From positions 197,679 through 261,678 of the forward strand of contig CAJJDP010000067.1 of NCBI GenBank assembly GCA_905182995.1: DNA of 64,000 nt, read 5' to 3'. Source of the stretch: Paramecium octaurelia. Taxonomy: Eukaryota; Ciliophora; Oligohymenophorea; Peniculida; Parameciidae. Position numbers and translations under genes: made by a program. Shown here piece after piece: positions 12,753 through 23,842 of this stretch (its first letter is position 1; each line of letters opens with the position of its first letter). A model generated the notes under the pieces. That model did not search any database. It was not told the DNA's origin and was given only the letters and a program-made list of their open reading frames with translations.

Positions 12753-13638
12753 ATGGCTAGAAATGTAGAAAAAGCTAAGGCAATTCTCTCAAGATGGTGC
12801 AGATTGAAAAAAGATATCAGTAACACTACAAATGGAAAGTATAAGTCTTTTCCGAAAGTATAAGAATGTGTCAATCTCTAAGAATGTGAATCGGAAAGAT
12901 AGGAAGTATTGAAGGTAGTTTCGAAATTGGTCATGATATCTAAAATGCCTGTTTTGGTGTGCATAGATTAGGGAATTGAATGATGAATTGAATAAAGTTA
13001 TTCAAGAATTGCGATTATGGGAAGATAGAATTAAAGAATTAGGAGGACCTGATTATAGAAGATTGGGTCCTAAGATTTAAGATATTCAAGGCATTGAATT
13101 AACAGGAAAAAGAAGGATATAGATATTTTGGAGCTGCAAAAGATTTGCCATGAGTTCTTGATTTGTTTTTCTCTGAGCCACTTTCTGAACCTAAAAAGTC
13201 AAGAACTAATTGTATAAGATACTTCCTTTTTGATAAAGTAGAATACCTCTTATAATAAATATGGAAGTAAGAAATAAGAATTGTAAGAGATTTTGGAAAA
13301 AGAAAGGAAATTGAAAGGCCTAAGAAAAGGAATTGTAAAGATTATATAAGGCAATTAAGAGTTAGTTAAAGATTTCAATACAAGGGAAGAAATTTTATAT
13401 TTTATTAAATACGAAGTTGATAAAAGAGATGAGAATGAAGGAAGAGAAATGTAAATTATATATTAAATTTAGAATAACATTCCGATTCTGAAGAATATGA
13501 ATGGGATTAATTGGAATAAGGAAAACAAGAGTTGATAAGATAGTATTATGCTGCTGAAAAAATCATTCGCAATATGTTGCTAGTGTATAAAAGGATACGG
13601 ATCTAGAATTATTTATTAGGGGAAATATGACTAAGTGA
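12753..13638 (+). pseudogene. Decayed copy of the splicing factor ISY1 gene
   Basis: The start MARNVEKAKAILSRWCRLKK, the core ELNDELNKVIQELRLWEDR followed by KELGGPDYRRLGPK, the piece GYRYFGAAKDLP and a C-terminal QYVASVQKD segment match ISY1, a component of the Prp19/NTC-associated spliceosome, along its full length. These pieces lie in different frames. I see single-base frame changes between the N-terminal part and RELNDEL (near 12,965), between GIELTGKR and EGYRYFG (near 13,110), and before QYVASV (near 13,570), plus a TGA directly after KDLP (near 13,152) where the family has Gly. None of these is flanked by plausible intron ends. It is most simply an eroding duplicate, as expected after whole-genome duplications in this lineage. 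A cluster of sequencing errors is the alternative. Confidence 0.75.
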
Positions 13639-13684
13639 TGAGTTGCATTTCTATATTAATTCTATATTTATTGATGTATTTTCG

Positions 13685-16205
13685 TCATAACTCATTTAAT
13701 TCTTTAATCACTTAATTAAGGGTTTCTTAAAAGCACCCTTTTATTGATATATGATAAGTTAATTTGTCTTGATTTGAATTATCCTCTTCAAAATTCTCGT
13801 TTAGAAAAGACTTGAGTGAAGTCAAATCATTTTTTTCATTTGTCATTAATGAAATCTAAATCGATGGACTAAATTATATTGATAATAAATACAAGTTTGC
13901 TTATTTGATGTAATCAATTAATTGTTTTAGGTCTTAACCATTTTTCTGAACTAAACTTGTGACAAATATAGATGCAGGTTTTGATATTTTAATTTCATCG
14001 ATTAGTTTCTCGTAAGAATTATGCAAACTTTATTTGTCAAAATAGTGGATAAAATTTTATGGTTTCAATAGATCTCTATAATAGATATAATAAATAGAAA
14101 ACTCCAGAGTTTCATACACATATTTCTAATTTGAATTGGAGTCAGTTACTTTTTGTTGAAAACTTAGCTCATATTGAAACAATTCAAAAGAAGAACTCAC
14201 CTTTTGATTTACTAAAGTAATATTATTTTACTGAATTAGTTCATTCAGCCATAGCAACTATATTGTTTAGGGTTAATCGTGTATTTTCTCTATTGGTATT
14301 AAGATCATACTATTCTTCAGATTTAGAATATCCTTCTAAATATCATAGAGTAAATTGGGTTAACCATAAAAAACTTTTATTTTTGATTAGTTCTTAGTGA
14401 AAGTAGAAAGCTGTTTCAATCCAGAATCATTATTTTTTTCAATAGTTATAACAACAGATGGAAACTTGGATGAAAGTTATTTAATTTATGCACTAAATTT
14501 AATAAACTCATTGTTTACTGTAAATGTATATTTAAGTGTTTTTCAATTGATATTTAGATGGTTTTCTTAGATTTTTCAATATCATTCTCTAATAGTCTTA
14601 ATTATGATTTTAATTAAAGAATCTTATTTGAATCTCTGCTCACAATTTTCATTTTCAATTCGTTTTCTCCAAAAGAGCCTATTAATTTATAAACAATTTT
14701 GTACTTTAGCATTAAGATTACTAGAGCATATCCTATAACTTATCCTTATAATCATTGATTACTACATTGTAATTAAATTAATTTTTGAAATAATGAAAGT
14801 CAATCACATCTGCTTGAGGTGAAATTTATTTGATTAGGAATTATACAAAACGATCTACCGATTGTTATTTACCTAATATTTCAATGCAATTCTAATTGAA
14901 TTTTAATTTAACCTAATAAGTGTTTAGAAGATTAGTCAACTCTTTTTCTGACAAGTTTCTTAAATAATTAGTTTAGTTTATATTGTGGATATTCTAGTGA
15001 ATAATATCCAGATCTTCATTAAGTTTCTTAAGAAATACAGACTATTAGAATCTTCCATTAATGATGACAAAATAACTTAAAGCTTTTCCATCTTTTTGGG
15101 TTTTAGAGAGTTTATAAACTTCATTTTCTAGTAGAATCTCAATATTCTTTCTATCCTTATCGAAATTAAAATAATATTTGGCATTATTGCATAATTCATA
15201 ATTCCTAAAATCTAAGTAAAAATGAGTGAGATAGATTTACCAATAGCCAATATTGCAGAAAAGATTCTACATTTAACTGATTTTAATGAGTTTTCTAATT
15301 AGTCTAAAGCAAATGAACTATGTTTTGCTACTTCATAATCATAATACTAATTTTGATTCAAAACTTCTTAAATTTACATGAGCTAGATAGATTCATCATC
15401 AAGATCCTTAAATTTGAGTATTCCACATTAATAATTAAGGGCAGTATACTCCTTCATTAATATTTCCTCAGCTTTTGTAACTAGTTGATGTGGTCCAAAT
15501 AAATCAATCTTAGACTTTTAAATGTATATTTATTACAATCTAATGGCCTCTCCGCACTTCAACATATGTATATAAATGCTATTCAACCCATTATTTAATT
15601 ATAGGAATATAGTATTCAATAAATACATCATGCATAGCAACATCATTTTCATGTCTTACAACTTTTTTCTCAAAGACGTTTTACTATTTAAGCTGATTCT
15701 TAAATCCATACAACGTATAAGTTTTTCTCGTATTGTATTTCTTGTAATCTTTTAAGGGAATATCATCTTGACTTGCATAAACTTTGATTTGATGTTGAGT
15801 ATTCATGTAATCTGCATATTGTTTGAAGTTTGTCTATGTATAGAACAGCTTATTTAAAAATTAATCGACCTAATATGAGCAATCTAGATGGGTGACAAGA
15901 CATTCATTTTGTATAAACCAAGTAAATTGAGTATCAAATGTTTGAGCAATATATTCTTTGAGTTTGTATTCGAGTTCTTTGTCGTATTTGAGGATATCAG
16001 AGAATTGATGAAGTGGTATTTTATAAAAATGGTCTAGATTTAAAAATCTTTGAGATTCCAACTTTTAAATAAGAGAATCTGCTTAAGGAGTTAATTTAAC
16101 CACATTAATTTGGATATCAATATCTTGGTTGATGAGATCCTATAGGATGCATTCGAATTTATCATAATGTTTCCTTATATTTTTTACTTATAGATTTAAT
16201 TTCAT
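13685..16205 (-). CDS. Large orphan protein
   Basis: ATG 16205 to TGA at 13685 covers about 820 residues. I place a 29-base intron near 15,220 and a probable 22-base intron near 15,520; one more short intron is needed to close the frame. Recognisable coding sequence runs throughout, including QRFLNLDHFYKIPLHQFSD, VFEKKVVRHENDVAMHDVF and a C-terminal HISIKGCFQETLNQVIKEL. Two stretches, NQNCIEILGKQQSVDRFVQF and the C-terminal HISIKGCFQET, have the shape of KH-like RNA-binding modules, but the match is weak. I do not recognise a family. Termination is 47 bases from the end of the ISY1 relic on the other strand. Confidence 0.6.
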
Positions 16206-16224
16206 AAATAATAATATTAATAAT

Positions 16225-16649
16225 TCAAATCATGCTTACGGCAAACACACTACAAATGCAATGGAGAGTATTTTTTTATTGTTCTTGTTTTGCTTGCTTA
16301 TCTTTAGGCCAAGATATGATAATTTATCCATCAGCTACAGTGTCCCACCATTATGAAGTTGTAACAAATGCTCCAGCTCCATTTCTTTACATAATCATGC
16401 AATGAACTATATATCTTCAACATCTAAACAAATTCTTACTTGTATGGTTTTCCCAATTCAATTAATTATTGTGTAACTTTTTCACAAATGGCATTGATCC
16501 AACCTTGTACCTAGAAGTCAACATGTCGATTTTACCTTTGATTCCTCGTATTGCACTTCTTTTAAGACACTTTCGATGGATTCCTAGGTAATACGATCTA
16601 CTTCTTCTTGTGAATAGGTGTTCTCCTCTAAATTTTGATTTTCTTCCAT
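16225..16649 (-). CDS. Tctex1-type dynein light chain (DYNLT family)
   Basis: Two introns (25 bases each, one ending TAG, one AAG) give 124 residues, close to the family length of about 113. The C-terminal half is diagnostic: KPYKYIVHCMIMQRNGAG, then QWWDTVADGQIIISW and a final TLHCICSVFAVSMI. The N-terminus has the helix SQEEVDRITQESIESVLKEV. Tctex1-type chains dimerise on dynein intermediate chains, so this protein may pair with the product of the 9041-11165 gene; that link is inference. The start ATG at 16649 is only 11 bases from the divergent ATG of the KDEL-receptor-like gene. Confidence 0.93.
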
Positions 16650-16660
16650 TAATTTTATTA

Positions 16661-17509
16661 ATGAAACAATAACTAAATTACACGCTTTGGATTAGTTTCC
16701 TGGTTTCAACTGTTTTGATCTACCTATTTTTCAGTTCAGGGGAATTTAGTTTCATTTTAACACTGGCTTGTGGAATACAATGTTTTGGATTTGGATTAGT
16801 ATTTGTGACAATTTCAATAACCAAAGAGACAAGTGGATTAAGTAGATAGACCTTTATATGTTGTGCTTAAGCGTTGTTGGCTAGATTATTCTCAATTCTG
16901 ACTTTCGAAGTACGTTGATTGTACATAAATTAGGGTTATTTGCCTTCAGATGCAACAGGTGATTATGTGTATAGATTGTTTGAAATTTTGTCACTCGTCT
17001 TTTGCATATTGACAGCATTCAGCATAAAAAATAACAAACAAGAATTGTTTCAATGGTATTACTTCACTCCTTTGATGTTGGTGACTGCTTATTATGTGCA
17101 TCCAGGATTGAATTCGCATTCATTTTGTGATATCTCTTGGGTGTTTGCTTTATACATGGAATCATTTGCAATATTGCCACAAATACACCTTTTCACAAAG
17201 AGAGGTTAGATTTTAACAATAATATAGAGGGAATAATTGAATATCACACATCCAATTTTGTAATCACTCAAGCTCTCAACAAAGTAATCTGCGTGATCTT
17301 TTGGTTTTATTCTTACGAGGAACTTAATCGAAGCTCAGATGAGTCAACCATAAGTGTGGCTCCTTGGTTGAGTGGCTATTTTGTGATGGTGGCTCAAATG
17401 ATTTCAATTGTATTTAATTAAGTAAAATTAGGTCATCACAGCAGATTTTGTGTTTAAGTATTTCCAAAGTTGGAAACAAGGCATTCCTTTGGTTATGTTA
17501 CCTTCATGA
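16661..17509 (+). CDS. KDEL-receptor-like (ERD2 family) membrane protein
   Basis: Three introns (24, 23 and 22 bases) give 259 residues with about eight hydrophobic segments. The core matches ER lumen retention receptors, which recycle HDEL/KDEL proteins from the Golgi: SGLSRQTFICCAQALLARL, ISWVFALYMESFAILPQIHL (the strongest family signature), and the final membrane segment ITADFVFKYFQSW. Compared with the usual 212 residues there is an N-terminal extension with one or two extra hydrophobic segments, as in the ERD2-like branch. No internal ATG offers a better start. It is convergent with the TTLL gene, stops being 32 bases apart. Confidence 0.85.
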
Positions 17510-17541
17510 TGTAGAAAATAATAAAAAATTACAATATATTA

Positions 17542-19382
17542 TCATTTAGCGAACATCATCTCCTAATATTACTATTGTCTTTTGTTATTATATTTATCCT
17601 ATCCTATTTATTCCATGTCGAACAACTTCGGTTGCAAACAAGGCTTAGGAATTACCAATTGAATTTGCTTTTTGACAGTCTATTTGCCTCTTAAAACTGG
17701 AGGTTCAGACTATTGTCTAGGTTGCATCTTGATATTAGATAGTTTGTTGACTTTGGCACTAACCTGTTCATCCTCGCCATGCACAATGATACTTTCAGGT
17801 CTCAGGATATTTTGAAGCTTAGGAAGATTCTTAACAGGAGTATTTGGTTTGAATGGAGCTCTGACAACATTAATTTTGATCTATTATTATTATTAAGGGG
17901 TTTGGGACTCTTTCATATTCTTCTTCTAATTTCGCTTTATGTCTAAAAGATACATTAAATTAATACTTGTTCCAGTCCAACTGTCTTAGAGTGATGAAGC
18001 AAACTCAATATACTTATCATATTTTTGAGAATCTTCCAGTGGATATATCTTAACATAATCTCCTAAATGTGCATTCTCGTAGCCATTCCTCTACTATTCC
18101 TGTTATTTCATTTAAGTAACCTTTTCTTCCATTGTCAATTTCACTTTTTTGCCTGTCAATACTCTCTATTGGAGAGATTCCTTTCTGGAGGCAATTATTT
18201 GCTCTTTGGCTTTTAAATTGACATTCATTAATTTCAATGTGTCCCTAATAAGATTTTTCTTAATCATAGAATCCAGGGGAGTATCTGTAGTGAAACTAGG
18301 AGTATGATTAACTTCCAATAAGATGGGTTATAGTTTGTGATTCAAAAAGATGTCAAATCCTAGGATTTCAAAACACATATTATTAGCATAATTATCTGGT
18401 TGACATGATCTGTAATGATGACTCAATATTGGTTGCACAGCACAAAAGGTTTTAATAAATATCTCATACATATCTTACCAGAGTTTCTTAATGTCATGGC
18501 CTTCCTCTTCCAATTTACCGAATACTGCCTTAATGGATCTCTTATGTCCAATGTCCATCCTGCTTGCATCTTTATTAAATACAAAATTAGGATTCTCCTT
18601 ATTGATAGCATAATTGGTTAAATGCATACACATGTCATCTAAATTTGAAGTATTAGGGGGAACATATGGTTCAGTGGCAAATCTGACTAAGCCATCTTAA
18701 TAGACATAGATTCGCATAGGGTCAGTCCCAGCCAATAAGACATAGACTCTCAAATCAAATTTCAAACCTTCTATCAGGAATGGTCTGAGTAAATATCTTT
18801 ATGCTACATAATGATCATTTGGATTGACATCATTTAGATTTCTGGTCAGGAATATGCCTCTGCCTTAACAACTGGCTTCAGGCTTAATAATAAATGTTCT
18901 TGCTTTTCCTTTTACGAATTAGGATTTGAAGTCACCGTATTCAGCTGGCAATAACCAGGTTTGAGGAAAGAATTTGTATTCTAAAGTGAATTGTTTACGC
19001 ATTTTCATAAGGTTTCTTCCTAGGTGATTCTTACGAGCAAGAGAATACATACCTGGAAAATGATTAATTTTTTGGTATGCTTAAGATTTATATATAAAAA
19101 TACGTTGCATTTTCCCAAGAGTCTCAGGTTACACAGCTGCGTCCGTCCAAAACATATCCCAATTGGTAGCATCAGGCTCGTATTGTAAAATCCATTTAAA
19201 TAGCTTTTTGCCTACAAACTTCACAACATCATATTGAGTATCTAAAATTACGAAATCACTTATAAACCTGATACATTCATTATCAAGGTTGTCTTCTTCT
19301 TAGAATTGTTGTCTTCAGTCTCACTATCACTATCTTCAAATTCCCCATTAAAGTGTGGTTCTTTTAGTTATTATTATTTCAT
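17542..19382 (-). CDS. Tubulin tyrosine ligase-like glutamylase (TTLL family)
   Basis: A single 26-base intron closes a 604-residue frame. The ATP-grasp ligase domain of the TTLL family is clear: DTQYDVVKFVGKKLFKW, WTDAAVQPETL, INHFPGMYSLARKNHLGRNL, TFIIKPEASCQGRGIFL, QRYLLRPFLIEGLKFDLRVY, MCMHLTNYAINKENPNFVF and LEVNHTPSFTTDTPLDSMIK. This pattern is that of the polyglutamylase branch (TTLL6/9/13-like), which adds glutamate side chains to axonemal tubulin; the exact type is inference. The tail is basic and Gln-rich. The first ATG (19382) leaves 10 bases to the divergent Rab start; an in-frame ATG at 19280 (MNVSDTQYDV) is an alternative start that would leave a more normal spacer. Confidence 0.92.
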
Positions 19383-19392
19383 ATTAATATAA

Positions 19393-20148
19393 ATGGACTT
19401 ATATCACTACCTCTTTAAATTCATAATCGTTGGAGATACAAGTAATACTCATCATCGCTAAATATCAAGGTGTTGGGAAGAGTTGTCTTTTGCTCAATTA
19501 CACGGAAGGGAAATTTAAAGAGGAACATGATGCTACCATTGGAGTAGAATTTGGGTCTCAAGGATTCAAACACAAGAACAAGCAATTCAAAATATAAATC
19601 TGGGACACTGTACTATATTGAGTTTAAAGATAGGCTGGTTAAGAATCCTTTAGGTCAATCACGCGATCATATTACAAGGGGTTTGTTAATTTATTGTTAA
19701 GTGTAGTTCAATAGGGGTTTTACTAGTTTTCGACATTACAAATCGATAGTCATTCCACAATATTGTTAGATGGTACAATGAAATATTGGATTGCGCTCAC
19801 GAATCGGTAGATATAGTAATTGTTGGCAATAAAATTGATTTGGAGAGCGAGTAAATCAATTATGTAAATAGACGCTAAGTTTCAGCAGATGAAGGGAAAC
19901 AATTTGCAGAATAATATCGGATACACTATATTGAGACATCAGCTAAAACTGGACAGTTTGTGGACTAGGTTTTTTAATAAATGGCTATGCGAATCTATGA
20001 AAAGATAGAAAATAAATTGATAGATTAGAACAATGAAAATTTAGGTATTAAATTAGGCACATTTTACAGAAATGATGAACAAGATGATAAAGAATTGTAA
20101 ACAAGTTTAGGATAAAAGAAGAAGAAAAAAAATGATGATTGTTGTTGA
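19393..20148 (+). CDS. Rab-family small GTPase
   Basis: Three introns (28, 24 and 26 bases) give 225 residues. All G motifs are visible: P-loop GDTSVGKSCLLL, switch I ATIGVEFGSQ, switch II WDTAGQESFRSITRSYYKG, NKID in IVIVGNKIDLES, and ETSAKTG. The C-terminus KKKKKNDDCC has the double cysteine used for geranylgeranylation. The start MDLYHYLFKFIIVGD matches the compact N-terminus of Rab2/Rab4-type proteins. It acts in vesicle targeting; the precise Rab class is uncertain. The stop codon is 26 bases from the stop of the aminotransferase gene on the opposite strand. Confidence 0.95.
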
Positions 20149-20174
20149 ATCTAAATTAAATTATGTCATTTCTC

Positions 20175-21514
20175 TCATTTTAAACGATTACATGCGTCTT
20201 AAATAGTCTCGGTTGTCTTGCAAAAAGCCCATCTCACAAATCTAGAACCCAACTCTTTATTCTCAAAATAAGGAGAACAAGGGATACAAACTACTCCAAT
20301 TTCACATGCCATATAGTATGCAAAAGCAAAATCTTTAGTAAGTTAATGACCATCCTAATCATCTTTGAAATATTTCTCAGGTATATCTACATCACTAATG
20401 TCAGTAACTAAAAAGTATCCTCCTTATGGAACCCAACAATGTAAATTCAATCTACTCTCAAGCAAACCCTTTAGTAACATAGTTGATTATTCTTCATATA
20501 AATCTCTGATTTCGGTAAAGTATTAGCCATCAATAGTTTACTCTAAGCATTTCGCTGTAGCAGTTTATAATACAGGATTCAAGCAGAAGTTATGATATGT
20601 CTAAGCAGATTTGATTGCTTTAATATATTTTTCATCTCCCATGGCAAATCCAATTCTTAATCCTGTAGCTGAAAACATCTTGCCTGCACTTGTTACACAT
20701 ACAGTCTTAGATTTTAATTTTGGATGAGTAAAACATCTAGGATATGAAAATGGCTAATAACCACCAAATACAACATGATGATATGCTGCATCTTCACATA
20801 CTATTATTTATGGATGCTTTTCTAATATTTCTGCCAATCTGTCTAATTCCTCAACTGAAAACACTCTAAAACAATAACAATTATTAAATTACTTTCCAAT
20901 TGGATTTTAAGGTGAATTCAAAATTACCATTTTAGTCTTAGCATTTATTCTTTATTCAAGATATTCATAGTCCAAATGCCATTCGTCCTCTTTAGAAAAC
21001 TTAATTTTGCCATTCTCAAATCTGTTCAATATGCTGGCTTTACTATTCAATTGACCTGGTTTTAATGGAACTCCAACATGTTTGGCACCTTGGAATTCAA
21101 TTAAAGGTCGATAAAAATCTTGATATCTTTTCAATTAATACCAAAAGCAGGGTCAAAACATATGACTTCATCATCTGGATTTAGCAAAGCCTGGAAAACA
21201 CATGCTAAAACTGATTGTGCACCAGAACTTGCAACTATCTCTTTGGCAGTATCCACTTTGACTCCCATGTGCTTTTCAAAAAAGTCAGCTGCTGCCTTCA
21301 ATAGTCTTGGGTGACCAGCTGTTATTGTATATTGTAAACTCTCTGTCAATGCTTCTTCTGCAATAGCTTATCTTAAAAATTAAGGTGGTGGAAAATTCGG
21401 AAAACCCTATCCCATGTTGACACACGAATTCTTCACAGCCAATTAAGTAAACTTAGCGTACATCTATAATTAAAGATAAGGTGCCATGCGATCAGCAATA
21501 ATATTATCTTACAT
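20175..21514 (-). CDS. Kynurenine-type class I/II aminotransferase
   Basis: Introns of 23 bases (in DPAF|DFYRP) and 27 bases (in PIGK|VFSVEEL) close a 429-residue frame, the normal length for PLP aminotransferases. Motifs seen include VNMGQGFPNFPPP, ITAGHPRLLKAAADFF, SSGAQSVLACVFQALL, CFDPAF, LNSPQNPIGK, VCEDAAYHHVVF, the PLP-lysine segment TSAGKMFSATGLRIGFAMG, and a C-terminal GSRFVRWAFCKT with the carboxylate-binding Arg. The SAGK...SATG form and the proline-rich N-terminus point to the kynurenine aminotransferase/cysteine S-conjugate beta-lyase branch. Substrate is inference. The first ATG at 21514 is retained. Confidence 0.9.
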
Positions 21515-21667
21515 TCTTAAAATTAATATGGATTATAATATAAAATACTTTTTAATTGTTCTTCAATATTTCATATATCTACTTAAAATTTATGTAGTAA
21601 TTGATAACATCATTGTTTAATATATATTATTAGATAATTAATTTTTTGTTTTATGTAATCAGATCAC

Positions 21668-22249
21668 TCATTGCAATTCACCACAATCATATATTACAAC
21701 CTTTTTTGATGGTCTTCCTTATTAAGTTCCACAATATTCAATTGCATTTAACACTTCTAATCCGGAGGCAACTTTTCCAAAAACTGTATGTTTTCCATTC
21801 AACCATGGACATGGGACTGTGGTGATGAAAAATTAAGATCCGTTTGTATTTGGACCAGCATTAGCCATCGATAACAGTCCTGGTGTAGTATGTTTTAATG
21901 TGAAATTTTCATCTGGGAATGTCCTTCCATAAATTGATTCTCCACCTGTGCCATTATGATTTGTAAAATCTCCTCCTTAGACCATAAATGATGGAATAAT
22001 TCTATGGAATGATGAACCCTTATAATGAAGAGTTTTTCCAGATATCTTAGATACAGTATCACCAATACACAATTTTCTAAAATTTTCTGCTGTTTTGGGA
22101 GTGGCATCTGCGAATAACTAAATTTAAAACATTCAATTTACTTCAAAGATGATTCTACCGCTTGGGGCATTATTAATGGAGATATCGAAGAATACCTTTG
22201 GATTTTTAGTTGTGGCAGAAAATGAAAATCTAAATAATTTAGTAAACAT
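21668..22249 (-). CDS. Cyclophilin-type peptidyl-prolyl isomerase
   Basis: One 24-base intron gives 185 residues. The cyclophilin fold signatures are complete: [19 protein letters not shown], the catalytic [20 protein letters not shown] with the active-site Arg, [46 protein letters not shown] and a C-terminal [10 protein letters not shown]. About 20 residues precede the domain ([17 protein letters not shown]); they are basic and hydroxylated with no acidic residue, which would suit a mitochondrial presequence, though that is inference. It catalyses cis-trans isomerisation of prolyl bonds. Confidence 0.95.
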
Positions 22250-22327
22250 TTTTATTATTACTAACAAATTTATGTTGTTTTCATAAAATTTTCTCTTATT
22301 ATCCATTTTCCATCAAACAGAATAAAT

Positions 22328-22654
22328 ATGAATAATAAGTACTAATCATATAACACTCTCGAAACTTGTTATAATTAAGTGGAAGATCATTAGTATAATA
22401 ATTCCCATACCTTGAACAATAATTGACTACGGAAACATATTGATCATATATAAAAATCTTGTTGATTTATAAATATTTAACTATTTTTAGGATTATATTT
22501 ATAAAGCTGAATCTATTTTCGTTTCTATGAATTCATGAAATTCCCCCATAATGATCTCTGATCTCTTAATTTCTTTGAATTAGATACTCCTAGTCTACCA
22601 GAGGCAGAGTTTGTATACTCATTGAATTTTTAATTTGTTTTGGAATTGATTAGA
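22328..22654 (+). other. Possible decayed 5' part of the next gene
   Basis: An ATG at 22328 opens a frame (MNNKYQSYNTLETCYNQ...) that looks coding and continues in the same sense through NNN-TGA-LRKHIDHI (TGA at 22424) and later HNDL-TGA-SLNFFELDTPSL into the gene to the right. Possible introns (a GT...TAG of about 30 bases ending near 22,489) do not remove these TGAs. Either the 5' exons of the following gene are broken, or I have not found the right introns. Confidence 0.35.
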
Positions 22655-23323
22655 ATGGAAATTGGTTTTCTAAATAATACAGAAATATTTGTATATATTA
22701 GAATTTCTTAAATGTTGTCGAGTAATTTTACATCGTATCTAGAGAATGTAGACAAATAAATAATGAATAATGAATTAGATTATGAGGAGGCAACTGAGAT
22801 GATCTCAAAATTAAATCCTTAGAGTTTAATGGAGAAAAAGGAGTTGATGTAAATAAAAAAAAAAGTGTAATAATTGCAAAAAGATGAAGCCAAAGAAAAA
22901 ATCAAAGAAAATTTAAAATTGCATGTCCTTTTATTGAGAGAACTACTAGAAAAAAGCAGAAATGTCAATAATTGTGGTGAGAGATATAAATTATTAAGTG
23001 AGGCTGAGGAATAAAAAAAGATTACGGAAGCTCTTATTTACACGCTAAATTAATATAAGGATCACATTAGTTAAAAATTCGTTGGGGATTGCAAAAAGGT
23101 AATACTTGAATATGAGGAAGAATTAAGACAATCATTTTTATCTGCAAAAAGAGAGGAGGCAATCTTCTTGACAAATTAAAAAAGCTTTACTTAATCTATG
23201 GCTGTTAGTGCAATAGAATAAGGTGAGAGACCTATTTCATCAACAAAGGATAGATCTGTAAGAGCAAAAATTAAATAATATTTTAATAAAGTATTGGGAT
23301 GTCTAACTACTTCCAATCATTGA
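22655..23323 (+). CDS. Small helical orphan protein (5' end uncertain)
   Basis: From the in-frame ATG at 22655 to TGA 23321 the frame is open for 222 residues. It is mostly charged helix, including YEEATEMISKLNPQSLMEKK and LKLHVLLLRELLEKSRN, then a Ser/Lys-rich tail (RPISSTKDRSVRAKI). No family recognised. Coding-like sequence extends upstream in the same frame (ELDTPSLPEAEFVYSLNFQF) beyond the chosen ATG, so the true start is probably further 5', where in-frame TGAs occur. Read it as either an intact gene with unresolved 5' introns or a gene that has lost its start. Confidence 0.55.
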
Positions 23324-23842
23324 ATAAGATAAGCGTACAAATGTAATTGATTTAAAATTATCTGTTTAATTATCTTAAAATTATTAATTCATTATGAAAA
23401 TAATTAAGAATAAAATCATATAAAATAATATCATCTATCTATTAGTAATCCTATTTTTCTTAATTAGTAAAGTAAAGTAAACTTCCTGTTGGCACATTAT
23501 AATATCAAATGTTAATAAGAATTATTATGATTGATTTAAATATTAGATCCTATTTTTAAATCAAATTGATTGAAATTATATTCTTCTGATTTGGAGGTAC
23601 TCTTGCGTTGTTTTTGAGTAGTGATGTAATTTGAACATTTTTGGTAGGTAATAAAAATAAATTATTGAAAAATGAAATAAATAGTGAGTTAATTATTTTA
23701 TAAAATGAAAGCACCCACACATAGGTGCCTACTATCAAGTTTAATAGAGAGTAATGAAAAGACTACTCGTTAAGCCAAGACACACGAGTCTTTCGAGAGA
23801 CTGAAGTATTCTTAACCACAAACTGCAACTCCCAAAACATAA
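23324..23842. other. Spacer, no gene seen
   Basis: About 520 AT-rich bases. Open frames here lack protein character. The right end (from about 23,755) becomes less AT-rich and is probably 5' leader or promoter of the ankyrin gene; a short ATG frame there (MKRLLVKPRHTSLSRD) ends in TGA after 16 codons and could be an upstream ORF. Confidence 0.4.

Noticed and set aside
18415-18621. Open frames on both strands within the TTLL gene
   Set aside because: They are other frames of the TTLL ligase domain, whose own frame carries the family motifs.
21120-21314. Plus-strand frame opposite the aminotransferase
   Set aside because: Shadow of the PLP-enzyme coding strand.
23556-23738. Minus-strand 60-codon frame in the spacer before the ankyrin gene
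   Set aside because: No ciliate-type Gln codons, poor composition, no neighbour relation.
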